From assembly GCF_024704835.1 (NCBI RefSeq), contig NZ_JAMXBE010000014.1:62001-126000 (forward strand): 64,000 bases of DNA, given 5' to 3'. How positions within the stretch are numbered: position 1 is the stretch's first letter; every line of letters starts with the position of its first letter. The notes below the pieces were generated by a model, which worked only from the letters and a program-made list of their open reading frames with translations, made no database searches and was not told the origin of the DNA. This document shows, piece by piece, positions 26,670 through 34,988 of this stretch. The position numbers and the translations under genes are program-made. Origin of the DNA: Parapedobacter tibetensis. Its GTDB lineage: Bacteria; Bacteroidota; Bacteroidia; Sphingobacteriales; Sphingobacteriaceae.

Positions 26670-27950
26670 ATGAAGCATTCCTTGAAAATAAAATGGGCTA
26701 TTCTATTTATTTGCCATGGTTTTTTTATGGTGGGCGTGGGTAAACCCATTGAAGTAGACGGTCCTTTGAAATTACAGGAATCCCGTTCCGGATTACCCAA
26801 TTTTTTTGCCAAGCTTGAAGCAATAGATTCCGTGACCGTTGCTTTTTTGGGGGGAAGTATAACGGCTGCGGGTAGTGGGTGGCGAGACCAGACGATGGCG
26901 TGGTTGCAGCAACATTTCACAGGGACCAAAATCGACCAAGTCAATGCAGGGATTGGAGGTACAGGTTCCGACTTGGGCGTATTTCGCCTAAAGAAAGATG
27001 TGCTGGTGCATCATCCCGATCTGATATTCGTGGAGTTTGCCGTAAACGACAATGGGCGTGCACCAGAAACTGTCCACCGTACGATGGAAGGAATTGTAAG
27101 GCAAATCTGGAAGGCCGATCCGCAAACCGACATCTGCTTTGTATATACGATGATGGCAGATATGGCCCCGGCGCTCGTTGAGGGGAAATTGACGAAAACC
27201 ATGCAAGCCATGGAAGCTATTGCCGACCATTACGGAATACCCTCTGTATTTTTGGGAGAAGAGGTCATCCGGTTGTATAGTCAAAAGGAACTTCTTTTTC
27301 GGGGTATTCCCGATGAACATCCAGGAAAAACCGTGTTTTCAAAAGATGGCGTGCACCCGTATGCCGAAACCGGCCATCGGTTGTACGCCGAAGTATTGAA
27401 GAAGGCGCTCACGGCAATGCAAGCAGTTGGGAATCTAGGAGCCGATCGATTGCGAGATGCGTTCGATGCATCCAATTGGGAAGACGCAAAAATGATTGCT
27501 GCAAACGACCTGATTAAGGAGCGTAAATGGGAAATGGTTACCACCAAGGATTCCGTGTTAAAAACCTATTTGGTGGAAGGATTCCCCGGGTTGCTCAGGG
27601 GAAGGGCAGCAGATAGGCCTGCGATAACGTTGAAATTCGTCGGCCGGTTGGTAGGCCTTTATGATATCGTGGGGCCGGGTACGGGACAGATTGATATTTA
27701 TATTGACGGTCAATTGGCGGAACAAAAAAAGCGATTTGACAAACACTGCACGTATTATCGTCCCCAATATTTTTACAAATTGGATATGTCGACGGGACAA
27801 CATACGGTGACTTTCCGTATCTCGGATGAGCGGTTTGATAAAATGGATATCCTGAAACAAGGCAATCATGAAATAGCTGATTGGGACGGTTACCGGAGTT
27901 ATGATTGTTATATTGGGTATGTGCTTTGTCTTGGGGAAATAGCTTTATAG
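26670..27950 (+). CDS. SGNH/GDSL-type hydrolase, probable carbohydrate esterase
   Basis: The start is ATG 26670, one base after the preceding stop, giving 426 residues with a signal peptide (to about residue 26). An in-frame ATG at 26601 lies inside the neighbouring gene. The SGNH blocks are clear: nucleophile S63 in LGGSITAAG, oxyanion glycine in NAGIGGTGSD, N126 in FAVNDNG, and D226/H229 in SKDGVHPYAETG. A C-terminal beta-sandwich (about 300-426) follows the catalytic domain. Such enzymes in glycan loci remove acetyl or other acyl groups from sugars and open the chain to the glycosidases. It is the last gene of locus 1. Confidence 0.86.
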   Translation: MKHSLKIKWAILFICHGFFMVGVGKPIEVDGPLKLQESRSGLPNFFAKLEAIDSVTVAFLGGSITAAGSGWRDQTMAWLQQHFTGTKIDQVNAGIGGTGSDLGVFRLKKDVLVHHPDLIFVEFAVNDNGRAPETVHRTMEGIVRQIWKADPQTDICFVYTMMADMAPALVEGKLTKTMQAMEAIADHYGIPSVFLGEEVIRLYSQKELLFRGIPDEHPGKTVFSKDGVHPYAETGHRLYAEVLKKALTAMQAVGNLGADRLRDAFDASNWEDAKMIAANDLIKERKWEMVTTKDSVLKTYLVEGFPGLLRGRAADRPAITLKFVGRLVGLYDIVGPGTGQIDIYIDGQLAEQKKRFDKHCTYYRPQYFYKLDMSTGQHTVTFRISDERFDKMDILKQGNHEIADWDGYRSYDCYIGYVLCLGEIAL

Positions 27951-27984
27951 GCAAGAACTTAAACGATGAAAATTCCTTAACAGG

Positions 27985-28008
27985 CGGTTGGAACCGGATT
28001 TTTTTTTT
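27985..28008 (+). terminator. Possible terminator after locus 1
   Basis: A short hairpin (CGGTT / AACCG around GG) is followed by a run of ten T. The stem is weak with a 2-base loop, so the T-run is the main evidence. It lies 34 bases after the esterase stop and before the second sigma gene. Confidence 0.4.
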
Positions 28009-28041
28009 ACTATTGTATGAAGATCCAATTATATCGATGTA

Positions 28042-28623
28042 TTGAAAATTACTGGTTTATATCACGCTTATAAGGATTCGGCGTTGATGTCCTTATTGAA
28101 CAAGGGAGATCATGATGCGTTTACGGAAATTTACGATCGTTACGCCGAGTTGCTATATCGTCATGCACATAAGGTGTTGGGAGATACGGAGGCTTGTAAT
28201 GATGTGGTACAGGATGTATTTTTGATGATATGGAATAGGCGAAACAGCCTAGAGATTACCGATTCTTTATCTGCATACTTATACAAAACGGTAAGAAATA
28301 AAGTGCTGGATTACATAAGCCACCAGCAAGTGGCTGAACGGTATGCGGATACCATCCGCGATTTTGTCAATCAGGGCGCATGGATCACCGAAGATTATAT
28401 CCGTGAAAAAGAGCTATTGACCATTATTGAATCTGAAAAAGCCAAACTTTCCCCGCGTGTCAGACAAGTATATGAACTCAATCGTGAACTTGATCTTAGT
28501 TATAAACAAATTGGTCAACAATTGAACATTTCCGAAAAGACGGTGAAAAAGCAGGTGCATAATGCGCTTCGCATAATCCGGCTGAAAATCGGTTCATTGT
28601 TAAGCTTGTCCTTCTTCTTTTAG
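28042..28623 (+). CDS. ECF RNA polymerase sigma factor (locus 2)
   Basis: A 193-residue ECF sigma factor when started at TTG 28042; ATG 28087 would give 178 residues and begin at MSLLNKGDHDAF. The longer form keeps the usual 15-20 residues before region 2, so I list it, but the start is unsettled. Region 2 is visible at about 24-90 (FTEIYDRYAELLYRHAHKVLGD, NDVVQDVFLMIWNRR). Region 4 lies at about 135-185 with helix-turn-helix LSYKQIGQQLNISEKTVKKQVHNAL. It precedes fecR, susC and susD of locus 2 in the same order as locus 1. The two sigma factors are only distantly similar, so each probably serves its own locus. Confidence 0.9.
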   Translation: MKITGLYHAYKDSALMSLLNKGDHDAFTEIYDRYAELLYRHAHKVLGDTEACNDVVQDVFLMIWNRRNSLEITDSLSAYLYKTVRNKVLDYISHQQVAERYADTIRDFVNQGAWITEDYIREKELLTIIESEKAKLSPRVRQVYELNRELDLSYKQIGQQLNISEKTVKKQVHNALRIIRLKIGSLLSLSFFF

Positions 28624-28662
28624 ATAGGCAAGCGTCATTTAAAAAAAGTAATTTTTCTAGTA

Positions 28663-28692
28663 CTCCCTTTAATACCCTTGGTCGTCTTAAGG
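28663..28692 (+). promoter_or_regulatory. Candidate ECF-type promoter before fecR (locus 2)
   Basis: Begins CTCCC and ends GTCTTAAGG, 4 bases before the fecR ATG. It aligns without gaps to the block at 13586-13615 in locus 1. The CGTC within it is a common -10 element of ECF sigma factors in other phyla. Confidence 0.4.
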
Positions 28693-28696
28693 ATAT

Positions 28697-29887
28697 ATGG
28701 ATAAAGAACAGGTTCGTAAACTTTTGGAAAAACATCGGGTTGGTAAACTCTCCGATGATGAGCGTGCTATCTTGGAAAGCTGGTATTTAGATAACGTTTC
28801 GCGCCAGGAAACCAAGTTAGATGACAAGGAAGTGCAGGCAAATTTGAATCTGGTTAAGCAAGCAGTCATTAATCAAACCAAACCTCATAAAGGTTATGTC
28901 CAACACATTTGGAAGGCCGCTGCAGCATTAGTTGTTGTTTCGAGTGTGACGTGGTATGTGGTCAAAGACGTATTAAATTTTAGTCCACAACAAAACATCG
29001 TGCATCAATATGACGTATTGCCTGGGGGTCAGAAAGCGGTATTGACGCTAGCCGATGGTCGGAGCATTGATTTAAGCACGGAGCAATCGGGTATCATCTT
29101 TGGGGATGGAATTACTTACCAAGATGGATCTTTCGTTTTAAGTCCGGACGTCAGCAAGTCCGAAAACCTGGAAGATGACCCGCATCCGCCAGTGGTCGGA
29201 CACAGTCTCATATCTATATCCACCCCTAAGGGTGGAACCTACCAAGTCACGTTGTCCGATGGCACCAAGGTATGGCTCAATGCGGCCACTACATTGCGTT
29301 ATCCGGCGCGGTTCGACGATCAAAAACGTGTCGTGACATTGGAGGGGGAGGCTTATTTCGAAGTTGCGCAATTAGCAAGCCTGAATGTCCAGAAATCCAA
29401 AAATACACGCTCACGAATACCATTTATCGTGAAGAGCAGAGGTCAGGATATCACGGTATTGGGAACTAAATTCAATGTTTCTGCCTATGCAGATGATTCG
29501 GCCACAAAAACTACCTTGATCAGTGGCAAAGTGAATGTATTTGCCCATGATGCTGACCGTGAAGTGTTGTTAACTCCCGGTCAGGAAGCAGTGCTTTCTC
29601 AAACAGGCTTTGAAACGCATCATGTGGATGTCGCCTTGGCCACAGGATGGAAATCAGGAAAATTTCGGTTTGAGGAAACTGAGTTGCGCGAAGTGATGAA
29701 CCAATTGAGTCGATGGTATGACATCGAGGTCGAGTTTAGGGATACCATGCCAGAGAAATATTTTTATGGAATTATTAATCGAGACCGGACGTTATCGACC
29801 GTATTGGACCTGTTGAAAGAAGGGGGAGTGAATTTCAAACTCGAGAAAACGAGCATCGGTCATAAGGTAATCGTATTGCCTGAATGA
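28697..29887 (+). CDS. FecR family anti-sigma factor (locus 2)
   Basis: A 396-residue single-pass inner-membrane protein. The cytoplasmic N-terminus (1-70) has the sigma-binding helices (MDKEQVRKLLEKHRVGKLSDDE...). The membrane helix is at about 75-93, the FecR domain at about 175-275 with PKGGTYQVTLSDGTKVWLNA and GEAYFEVAQ, and the C-terminal DUF4974/STN-like part is LREVMNQLSRWYDIEVEF. It should receive the signal from the STN domain of the following SusC and control the sigma factor encoded upstream. The 200-base gap to susC carries a small frame and a hairpin. Confidence 0.93.
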   Translation: MDKEQVRKLLEKHRVGKLSDDERAILESWYLDNVSRQETKLDDKEVQANLNLVKQAVINQTKPHKGYVQHIWKAAAALVVVSSVTWYVVKDVLNFSPQQNIVHQYDVLPGGQKAVLTLADGRSIDLSTEQSGIIFGDGITYQDGSFVLSPDVSKSENLEDDPHPPVVGHSLISISTPKGGTYQVTLSDGTKVWLNAATTLRYPARFDDQKRVVTLEGEAYFEVAQLASLNVQKSKNTRSRIPFIVKSRGQDITVLGTKFNVSAYADDSATKTTLISGKVNVFAHDADREVLLTPGQEAVLSQTGFETHHVDVALATGWKSGKFRFEETELREVMNQLSRWYDIEVEFRDTMPEKYFYGIINRDRTLSTVLDLLKEGGVNFKLEKTSIGHKVIVLPE

Positions 29888-29979
29888 CGGCAAAACAACC
29901 AAATTATTTAACCAATTTAAAAGATAAATTATGATGAAACCACCCGACTAATTTACAATCGAAAGGGGGTTCCTGATAA

Positions 29980-30009
29980 AGCCGGATAGTGCGGTCACAC
30001 TACCCGGCT
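29980..30009 (+). promoter_or_regulatory. Leader hairpin between fecR and susC (locus 2)
   Basis: AGCCGG pairs with CCGGCT (6 bp), then one A-C mismatch, then TAGTG pairs with CACTA (5 bp), closing a 6-base loop. This repeats the build of the locus 1 hairpin, including the mismatch position and the loop size, though the paired sequence differs. It ends 78 bases before the susC start. No T-run follows. Confidence 0.55.
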
Positions 30010-30087
30010 GATGCTTGGGCAACTCCGTATATGTACTGCTGACGCAGTTGAGTAACATAAATGATTTAACCCAAACAATGCAAACAT

Positions 30088-33000
30088 ATGGATTTTAAGG
30101 CATGTGTTAAAGGATATTATTTGCGATTTCCTTTAACCTATAGATGGATACTGATAATGAAGTTAGCAGTATTACTAACCATGGTGGCCATATTGAACGC
30201 CACAGCAGGAAGCTATGCTCAATACATTACCATTAAGGAACGTGGCATCACGCTGTCCAAGGCAATGGAAAAAGTACACGAGCAAAGTGGTTATGAGGTG
30301 TTTTTTAGTGTGAAGGAGCAAGCCAAGGTACGGTTGAATGTGAACCTGGTGAACGCTTCGTTGGAAGAAGCGATGGAATTGTTGCTAGGCGATTTACCGC
30401 TGCAATGGAAGTTGAAAGACAATATTATCATTATTCAGTCTGTCACTAGGAATAATAGACCTCCTCGCTTGGAGGTAAACCAGCAACGCACCATTGAAGG
30501 ACGGGTCACGGACGAGGATGGTAAGCCGTTGGAAGGAGTCACTGTCATAGTAAAAGAGTCTCCGGCAGCGACTAAAACAAATACAGATGGCCGGTACCGG
30601 CTCCAAGTACCGGAAGACGGGATGATCCTTGCATTTACCATCATCGGATTTGAACCTACGGAGCGAACGATTGGCCATGCTAATCGCGTTGATGTGGCCA
30701 TGAAAGCGATGGTAAGTGATTTGGACGAGGTGGTGGTAGTTGGCTATGGCACGCAAAGACGTAGAGATTTGACCGGTGCTATTTCATCGGTAAATGCAAA
30801 ACAAATAAAGGATACTCCCACACCAAGTTTGGACGGGGCGTTGACCGCGAGAATGCCGGGGGTACAGGTTTCGCAAACTACAGGAGCACCTGGAGGGGGG
30901 ATTTCCGTGAAGGTAAGGGGCACAGGTTCCATTGGTGCAGGAAATGAACCGCTTTATGTTATTGATGGTTTTCCGATCACAGCAAACTACAACCAAGAAA
31001 GTAACCCGCTGAATTCCATCAATACGAACGATATCGAGTCCATTGAAGTATTAAAAGATGCTTCTGCCACAGCGATTTATGGCTCCAGGGGCAGCAATGG
31101 GGTTATTATCGTAACGACCAAAAGCGGTATGGCCGGAAAGATGAAGGTCGATTTGGACATGTTTACGGGCTTTCAACAGACTACAAAGTACATGGATGTG
31201 ATGAATGCCCAAGAATACGCCAGTTATATCATTGACTCTAGGAACAACGCTTGGATCGATACCGGAGGCGACCCTAGTGCGCCAAATTCGGAACGGGGCG
31301 CTATCTATCAAATCCTGCCGGTACTTCAAGATCCTGAAGCGCTTGCGCATAACACAAATTGGCAACGAGAGCTATTCAGAACGGCCCCAACGCATAATTT
31401 ACAGCTTACGTTTTCCGGCGGCAATGACCGAATAAACTACATGACAAGTGCAGGTTATTATAAACAGGATGGAATTATTATCAATTCGGACTTCAGCCGA
31501 TACGCTTTCCGGGTAAATCTGGAAGCAAAGGCATCGGATAAGTTCCGTGTGGGATTAAATCTTTCGCCGAGCTATTCCGTTCGCAATCCAGTAAGCGCTG
31601 AAGGGCATTTCAGCGGTGGAGCGGTGGTGTTGACAGCGGTGATGATGCCGCCTGTTATGCCGGTTCATAACGAAGATGGAGGCTATAATACGGCAATAGG
31701 TCTAGGTAATGGTTTTAGCAGCCTGGAAAATCCAGTTAAGGTTGCGCTTGAGCGTGAACATAACAATACCGATTTTAGGCTGCTGGGGACAGCATTCGCA
31801 GAATACGCTTTCCTGGATAATTTGAAATACAAACTTTTGGTGGGTACAGACCTACAGAATGAAAAGAACAATACCTTCAATCCGTCTACCGTTGGATCAG
31901 ATGGAAATCCGCCACCGGTGATTCCTAATGCAACCTACAATTCACAAGCGTCATATAATTGGTTGATCGAGCATACGTTGAACTATACCAACGACTTTGG
32001 AAAGCACCGTGTCGACGTTTTGGGAGGTTTCACAGCACAAAAAGTTCGTGCAGACATGGCATCCATTGCGGCTACTAACTTTCCTAATGATTTGGTGCGG
32101 ACCTTGAATGCCGGTGTGGTATCCTCCGCATCCACTTCCGCCTTGGAATGGTCGTTGCTTTCGCTTCTAGGCAGGGTCAACTATAGCTATAACGATAAAT
32201 ACCTGCTCACGGCTACCATTCGTCAGGACGGCTCCTCCCGTTTTGGGGCTAACCGCAAATGGGGGGTATTTCCATCCGTTTCCGGCGGTTGGCGGATTTC
32301 CCAAGAATCTTTTATGCAAGGAATTGAGGTCATCAATGAGCTCAAACTCAGGGCCAGTTTCGGCTATACGGGCAACAACTTCATTGGAAATTATGACCAT
32401 ATTGGCCGTTTATCCATAGCAAACTATGTGTTTGGAAGCAACGGAGGCAATTTGGTAAACGCCATATCGCCAAGCAGTATTGGTAATGATGAACTGGGGT
32501 GGGAGAGAAACAAGCAGTTTGACGTAGGGCTTGAAGTCGGGTTATGGAATGGAAGGCTTTCCTTGACAACCGATTACTATCATAAGATTACATCTGACTT
32601 ATTATTAGATGTGCCTGTGCCATCGCTGACGGGATACACCTCCGCAAGGCAGAATATCGGGCGTGTACGCAACCAAGGCTGGGAATTTGGTGTCAGCTCG
32701 CGGAACTTCACAGGTGCTTTCAGTTGGAACACCGATTTGAATTTCTCCTTAAACCGGAACGCTGTATTGGAGCTTGGTCCAAGTGGAGAGCCGATATTTG
32801 GCAATTACCAATTATCCAATAGCCACATCACGGCAATCGGAAAGCCTTTGGGCAGCTTCTATGGTTATAACGTGGCAGGTATTTTCCAAACGCCCCAAGA
32901 AGTAGCACAATACCCGAGTTTCTCGAACTCAGCGCCGGGGCAATTCCGCTTTGAGGACGTCAACGGTGACGGCCAACTTAGTGTCGATGACCGAACGATT

Positions 33001-33537
33001 CTCGGAAATACGCAGCCTGATTTTATTTATGGCGTCACCAACAATTTTGCATATAAAGGCTTTGAATTGAGCTTTTTGATTCAAGGGGTACATGGAAATG
33101 AAATCATGAACCTTGGACGGCGGTTTTATGCGAATTTTGCCGGTACGGCAAACGCCTTACGTGAATTGAACAACCGCTGGAGATCCGCGGAAGACCCCGG
33201 AGATGGTAAAACGCCACGTGTAAATAGGGATTTATCGCGATACAGTACGAGCAATGCAAGCGCTAACATTTCTTCTACACACATTGAAGATGGTTCGTTT
33301 GTCCGTCTTAAGAGCATCTCTTTTGGCTATAACGTTCCTACGGCAAGCGCCAATAGATGGCATTTGGCCAGTGTTCGGATTTATATGAATGTCCAGAATT
33401 TGCTTACCATCTCAGATTATTCAGGCTATAACCCAGAAGCGAGCATAAGAGGTATAGATCCCTTGACACCTGGCGTGGATTATGGAGGTTATCCCATTGC
33501 CAAAGTGTTTACGTTTGGATTGAATGTTGGGTTTTAA
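30088..33537 (+). CDS. SusC/RagA-type TonB-linked outer membrane transporter (locus 2)
   Basis: A 1149-residue SusC-family transporter with signal segment (residues about 18-45), STN domain at about 48-110 (ITIKERGITLSKAMEKVHEQSGY), carboxypeptidase-like domain at about 135-205, and plug at about 215-330. The plug carries the SusC signature IEVLKDASATAIYGSRGSNGV. The barrel ends in LNVGF. It imports the oligosaccharides of locus 2 and signals through FecR. The SusD partner begins 11 bases downstream. It is clearly paralogous to the SusC of locus 1 but has different loop regions, so a different ligand is likely. Confidence 0.95.
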   Translation: MDFKACVKGYYLRFPLTYRWILIMKLAVLLTMVAILNATAGSYAQYITIKERGITLSKAMEKVHEQSGYEVFFSVKEQAKVRLNVNLVNASLEEAMELLLGDLPLQWKLKDNIIIIQSVTRNNRPPRLEVNQQRTIEGRVTDEDGKPLEGVTVIVKESPAATKTNTDGRYRLQVPEDGMILAFTIIGFEPTERTIGHANRVDVAMKAMVSDLDEVVVVGYGTQRRRDLTGAISSVNAKQIKDTPTPSLDGALTARMPGVQVSQTTGAPGGGISVKVRGTGSIGAGNEPLYVIDGFPITANYNQESNPLNSINTNDIESIEVLKDASATAIYGSRGSNGVIIVTTKSGMAGKMKVDLDMFTGFQQTTKYMDVMNAQEYASYIIDSRNNAWIDTGGDPSAPNSERGAIYQILPVLQDPEALAHNTNWQRELFRTAPTHNLQLTFSGGNDRINYMTSAGYYKQDGIIINSDFSRYAFRVNLEAKASDKFRVGLNLSPSYSVRNPVSAEGHFSGGAVVLTAVMMPPVMPVHNEDGGYNTAIGLGNGFSSLENPVKVALEREHNNTDFRLLGTAFAEYAFLDNLKYKLLVGTDLQNEKNNTFNPSTVGSDGNPPPVIPNATYNSQASYNWLIEHTLNYTNDFGKHRVDVLGGFTAQKVRADMASIAATNFPNDLVRTLNAGVVSSASTSALEWSLLSLLGRVNYSYNDKYLLTATIRQDGSSRFGANRKWGVFPSVSGGWRISQESFMQGIEVINELKLRASFGYTGNNFIGNYDHIGRLSIANYVFGSNGGNLVNAISPSSIGNDELGWERNKQFDVGLEVGLWNGRLSLTTDYYHKITSDLLLDVPVPSLTGYTSARQNIGRVRNQGWEFGVSSRNFTGAFSWNTDLNFSLNRNAVLELGPSGEPIFGNYQLSNSHITAIGKPLGSFYGYNVAGIFQTPQEVAQYPSFSNSAPGQFRFEDVNGDGQLSVDDRTILGNTQPDFIYGVTNNFAYKGFELSFLIQGVHGNEIMNLGRRFYANFAGTANALRELNNRWRSAEDPGDGKTPRVNRDLSRYSTSNASANISSTHIEDGSFVRLKSISFGYNVPTASANRWHLASVRIYMNVQNLLTISDYSGYNPEASIRGIDPLTPGVDYGGYPIAKVFTFGLNVGF

Positions 33538-33548
33538 AAAACGATAAG

Positions 33549-34988
33549 ATGAAAACAAGATTGATAATATACATCATGGTTGGAATGGGCATAGCAGCAT
33601 GCAAAACTGGCTTCCTTGATTTGGCACCCATTTCTGAGACCAATAATGCCAATTATTATAAGACACAGGAGGATATGCTGAATGCCGTCAATGCTGCCTA
33701 CGTCTCCCTGCGCCACAATGGAGAATACGGTCAGGCGTTATATGCTGTTGGAGAGGTAGCTTCGGATAATACGGAGATTCTGGATGCACAATCTGGAATT
33801 GATATCACGCAGATAGATGATTTTACGACGTTGACTAACAATGGAATCGTAAGTACCATGTGGAACGCTCATTACCAAGGAATCTTAGCCTGTAATGTAG
33901 TGATCGACCGGATAGGGAATGTAACCATGGACGAGGCATTGAAATCCCGTTATGTAGCGGAAGTTAAATTTTTAAGGGCATTGCAGTACTTTAATCTCGT
34001 GCGTACCTTTGGTGATGTGCCATTGGTCACCAAGGAGATTACGGACGTGCAAGAAGGATATGATTATGACCGAAAGCCCATAGCTGATATTTATAACCAG
34101 ATCATAGTAGACTTATCTGAAGCCGAAGTCGCTTTACCCGCAACCTACGGAAATGCGGACGTGGGGCGTGCAACGTTTGGCGCAGCGAAAGGACTGTTGG
34201 CTAAAGTCTATTTGACCTTACAACAATGGGAGGAATCGGCTGCAAAGGCCCAAGAAGTGATTACCAGCGGACAGTATGAATTGCTGAACAATTATGCGGA
34301 TATCTTCGATATCGGAAATAAGAATCATAAGGAATCGCTTTTTGAGATACAGTATAAAAAGGGTGGCTTTGGCGCTGGGTCGCCGTTCAATAACAGGTTT
34401 GCCCCAAGGGGATCAGGATCAATTGTGTCTGTCATCGGTGCAGGACAAGGGCAAAATCAACCTACTGCTGATATGTCAAGTTCCTATGAGCCTAATGATG
34501 GACGAAAAGAGGTGTCAATGGCGGAAGGCTACATGGACGGCGGCACATTTGTACCGGTTCGGTACATTAAAAAGTACCTGGATCCCAATTTGTTTGCTGT
34601 GTCCGATGCAGATAACAACTGGCCGATACTCCGTTATGCCGATGTACTGCTTATGCGTGCCGAAGCGCTGAATGAAACGGGATATGTTGCCGATGGTGAG
34701 GCATTCGACTTGCTCAATGATATTAGGGGACGGGCGGGGCTGGAACCCAAAAGCAGCGGTGATTTACCTGGCCAAGCATCTTTTAGATTGGCTATCGAAC
34801 AGGAACGGCGTATAGAACTGGCTTTTGAAAATCACCGTTGGTTTGATCTGATCAGAACTGGGCGCGCACTTGACGTATTGCAGGCCAAGGGCGAATCCAT
34901 TGAACCCTATAGGCTGGTATTTCCCATTCCGCAAAATCAAATCGATATTAACCCCAATGTGTTAAAGCAAAATCCCGGATATCAATGA
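33549..34988 (+). CDS. SusD/RagB-family glycan-binding lipoprotein (locus 2)
   Basis: A 479-residue lipoprotein with lipobox IAAC (Cys at residue 18) followed by KTGFLDLAPISE. SusD motifs present are VKFLRALQYFNLVRTFGDVPL, RYADVLLMRAEALNET, ERRIELAFENHRWFDLIRTG and the closing FPIPQNQIDINPNVLKQNPGY. It partners the SusC just upstream. Its stop overlaps the start of the next gene by four bases (ATGA), so the enzyme downstream is translationally coupled. Confidence 0.95.
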   Translation: MKTRLIIYIMVGMGIAACKTGFLDLAPISETNNANYYKTQEDMLNAVNAAYVSLRHNGEYGQALYAVGEVASDNTEILDAQSGIDITQIDDFTTLTNNGIVSTMWNAHYQGILACNVVIDRIGNVTMDEALKSRYVAEVKFLRALQYFNLVRTFGDVPLVTKEITDVQEGYDYDRKPIADIYNQIIVDLSEAEVALPATYGNADVGRATFGAAKGLLAKVYLTLQQWEESAAKAQEVITSGQYELLNNYADIFDIGNKNHKESLFEIQYKKGGFGAGSPFNNRFAPRGSGSIVSVIGAGQGQNQPTADMSSSYEPNDGRKEVSMAEGYMDGGTFVPVRYIKKYLDPNLFAVSDADNNWPILRYADVLLMRAEALNETGYVADGEAFDLLNDIRGRAGLEPKSSGDLPGQASFRLAIEQERRIELAFENHRWFDLIRTGRALDVLQAKGESIEPYRLVFPIPQNQIDINPNVLKQNPGYQ

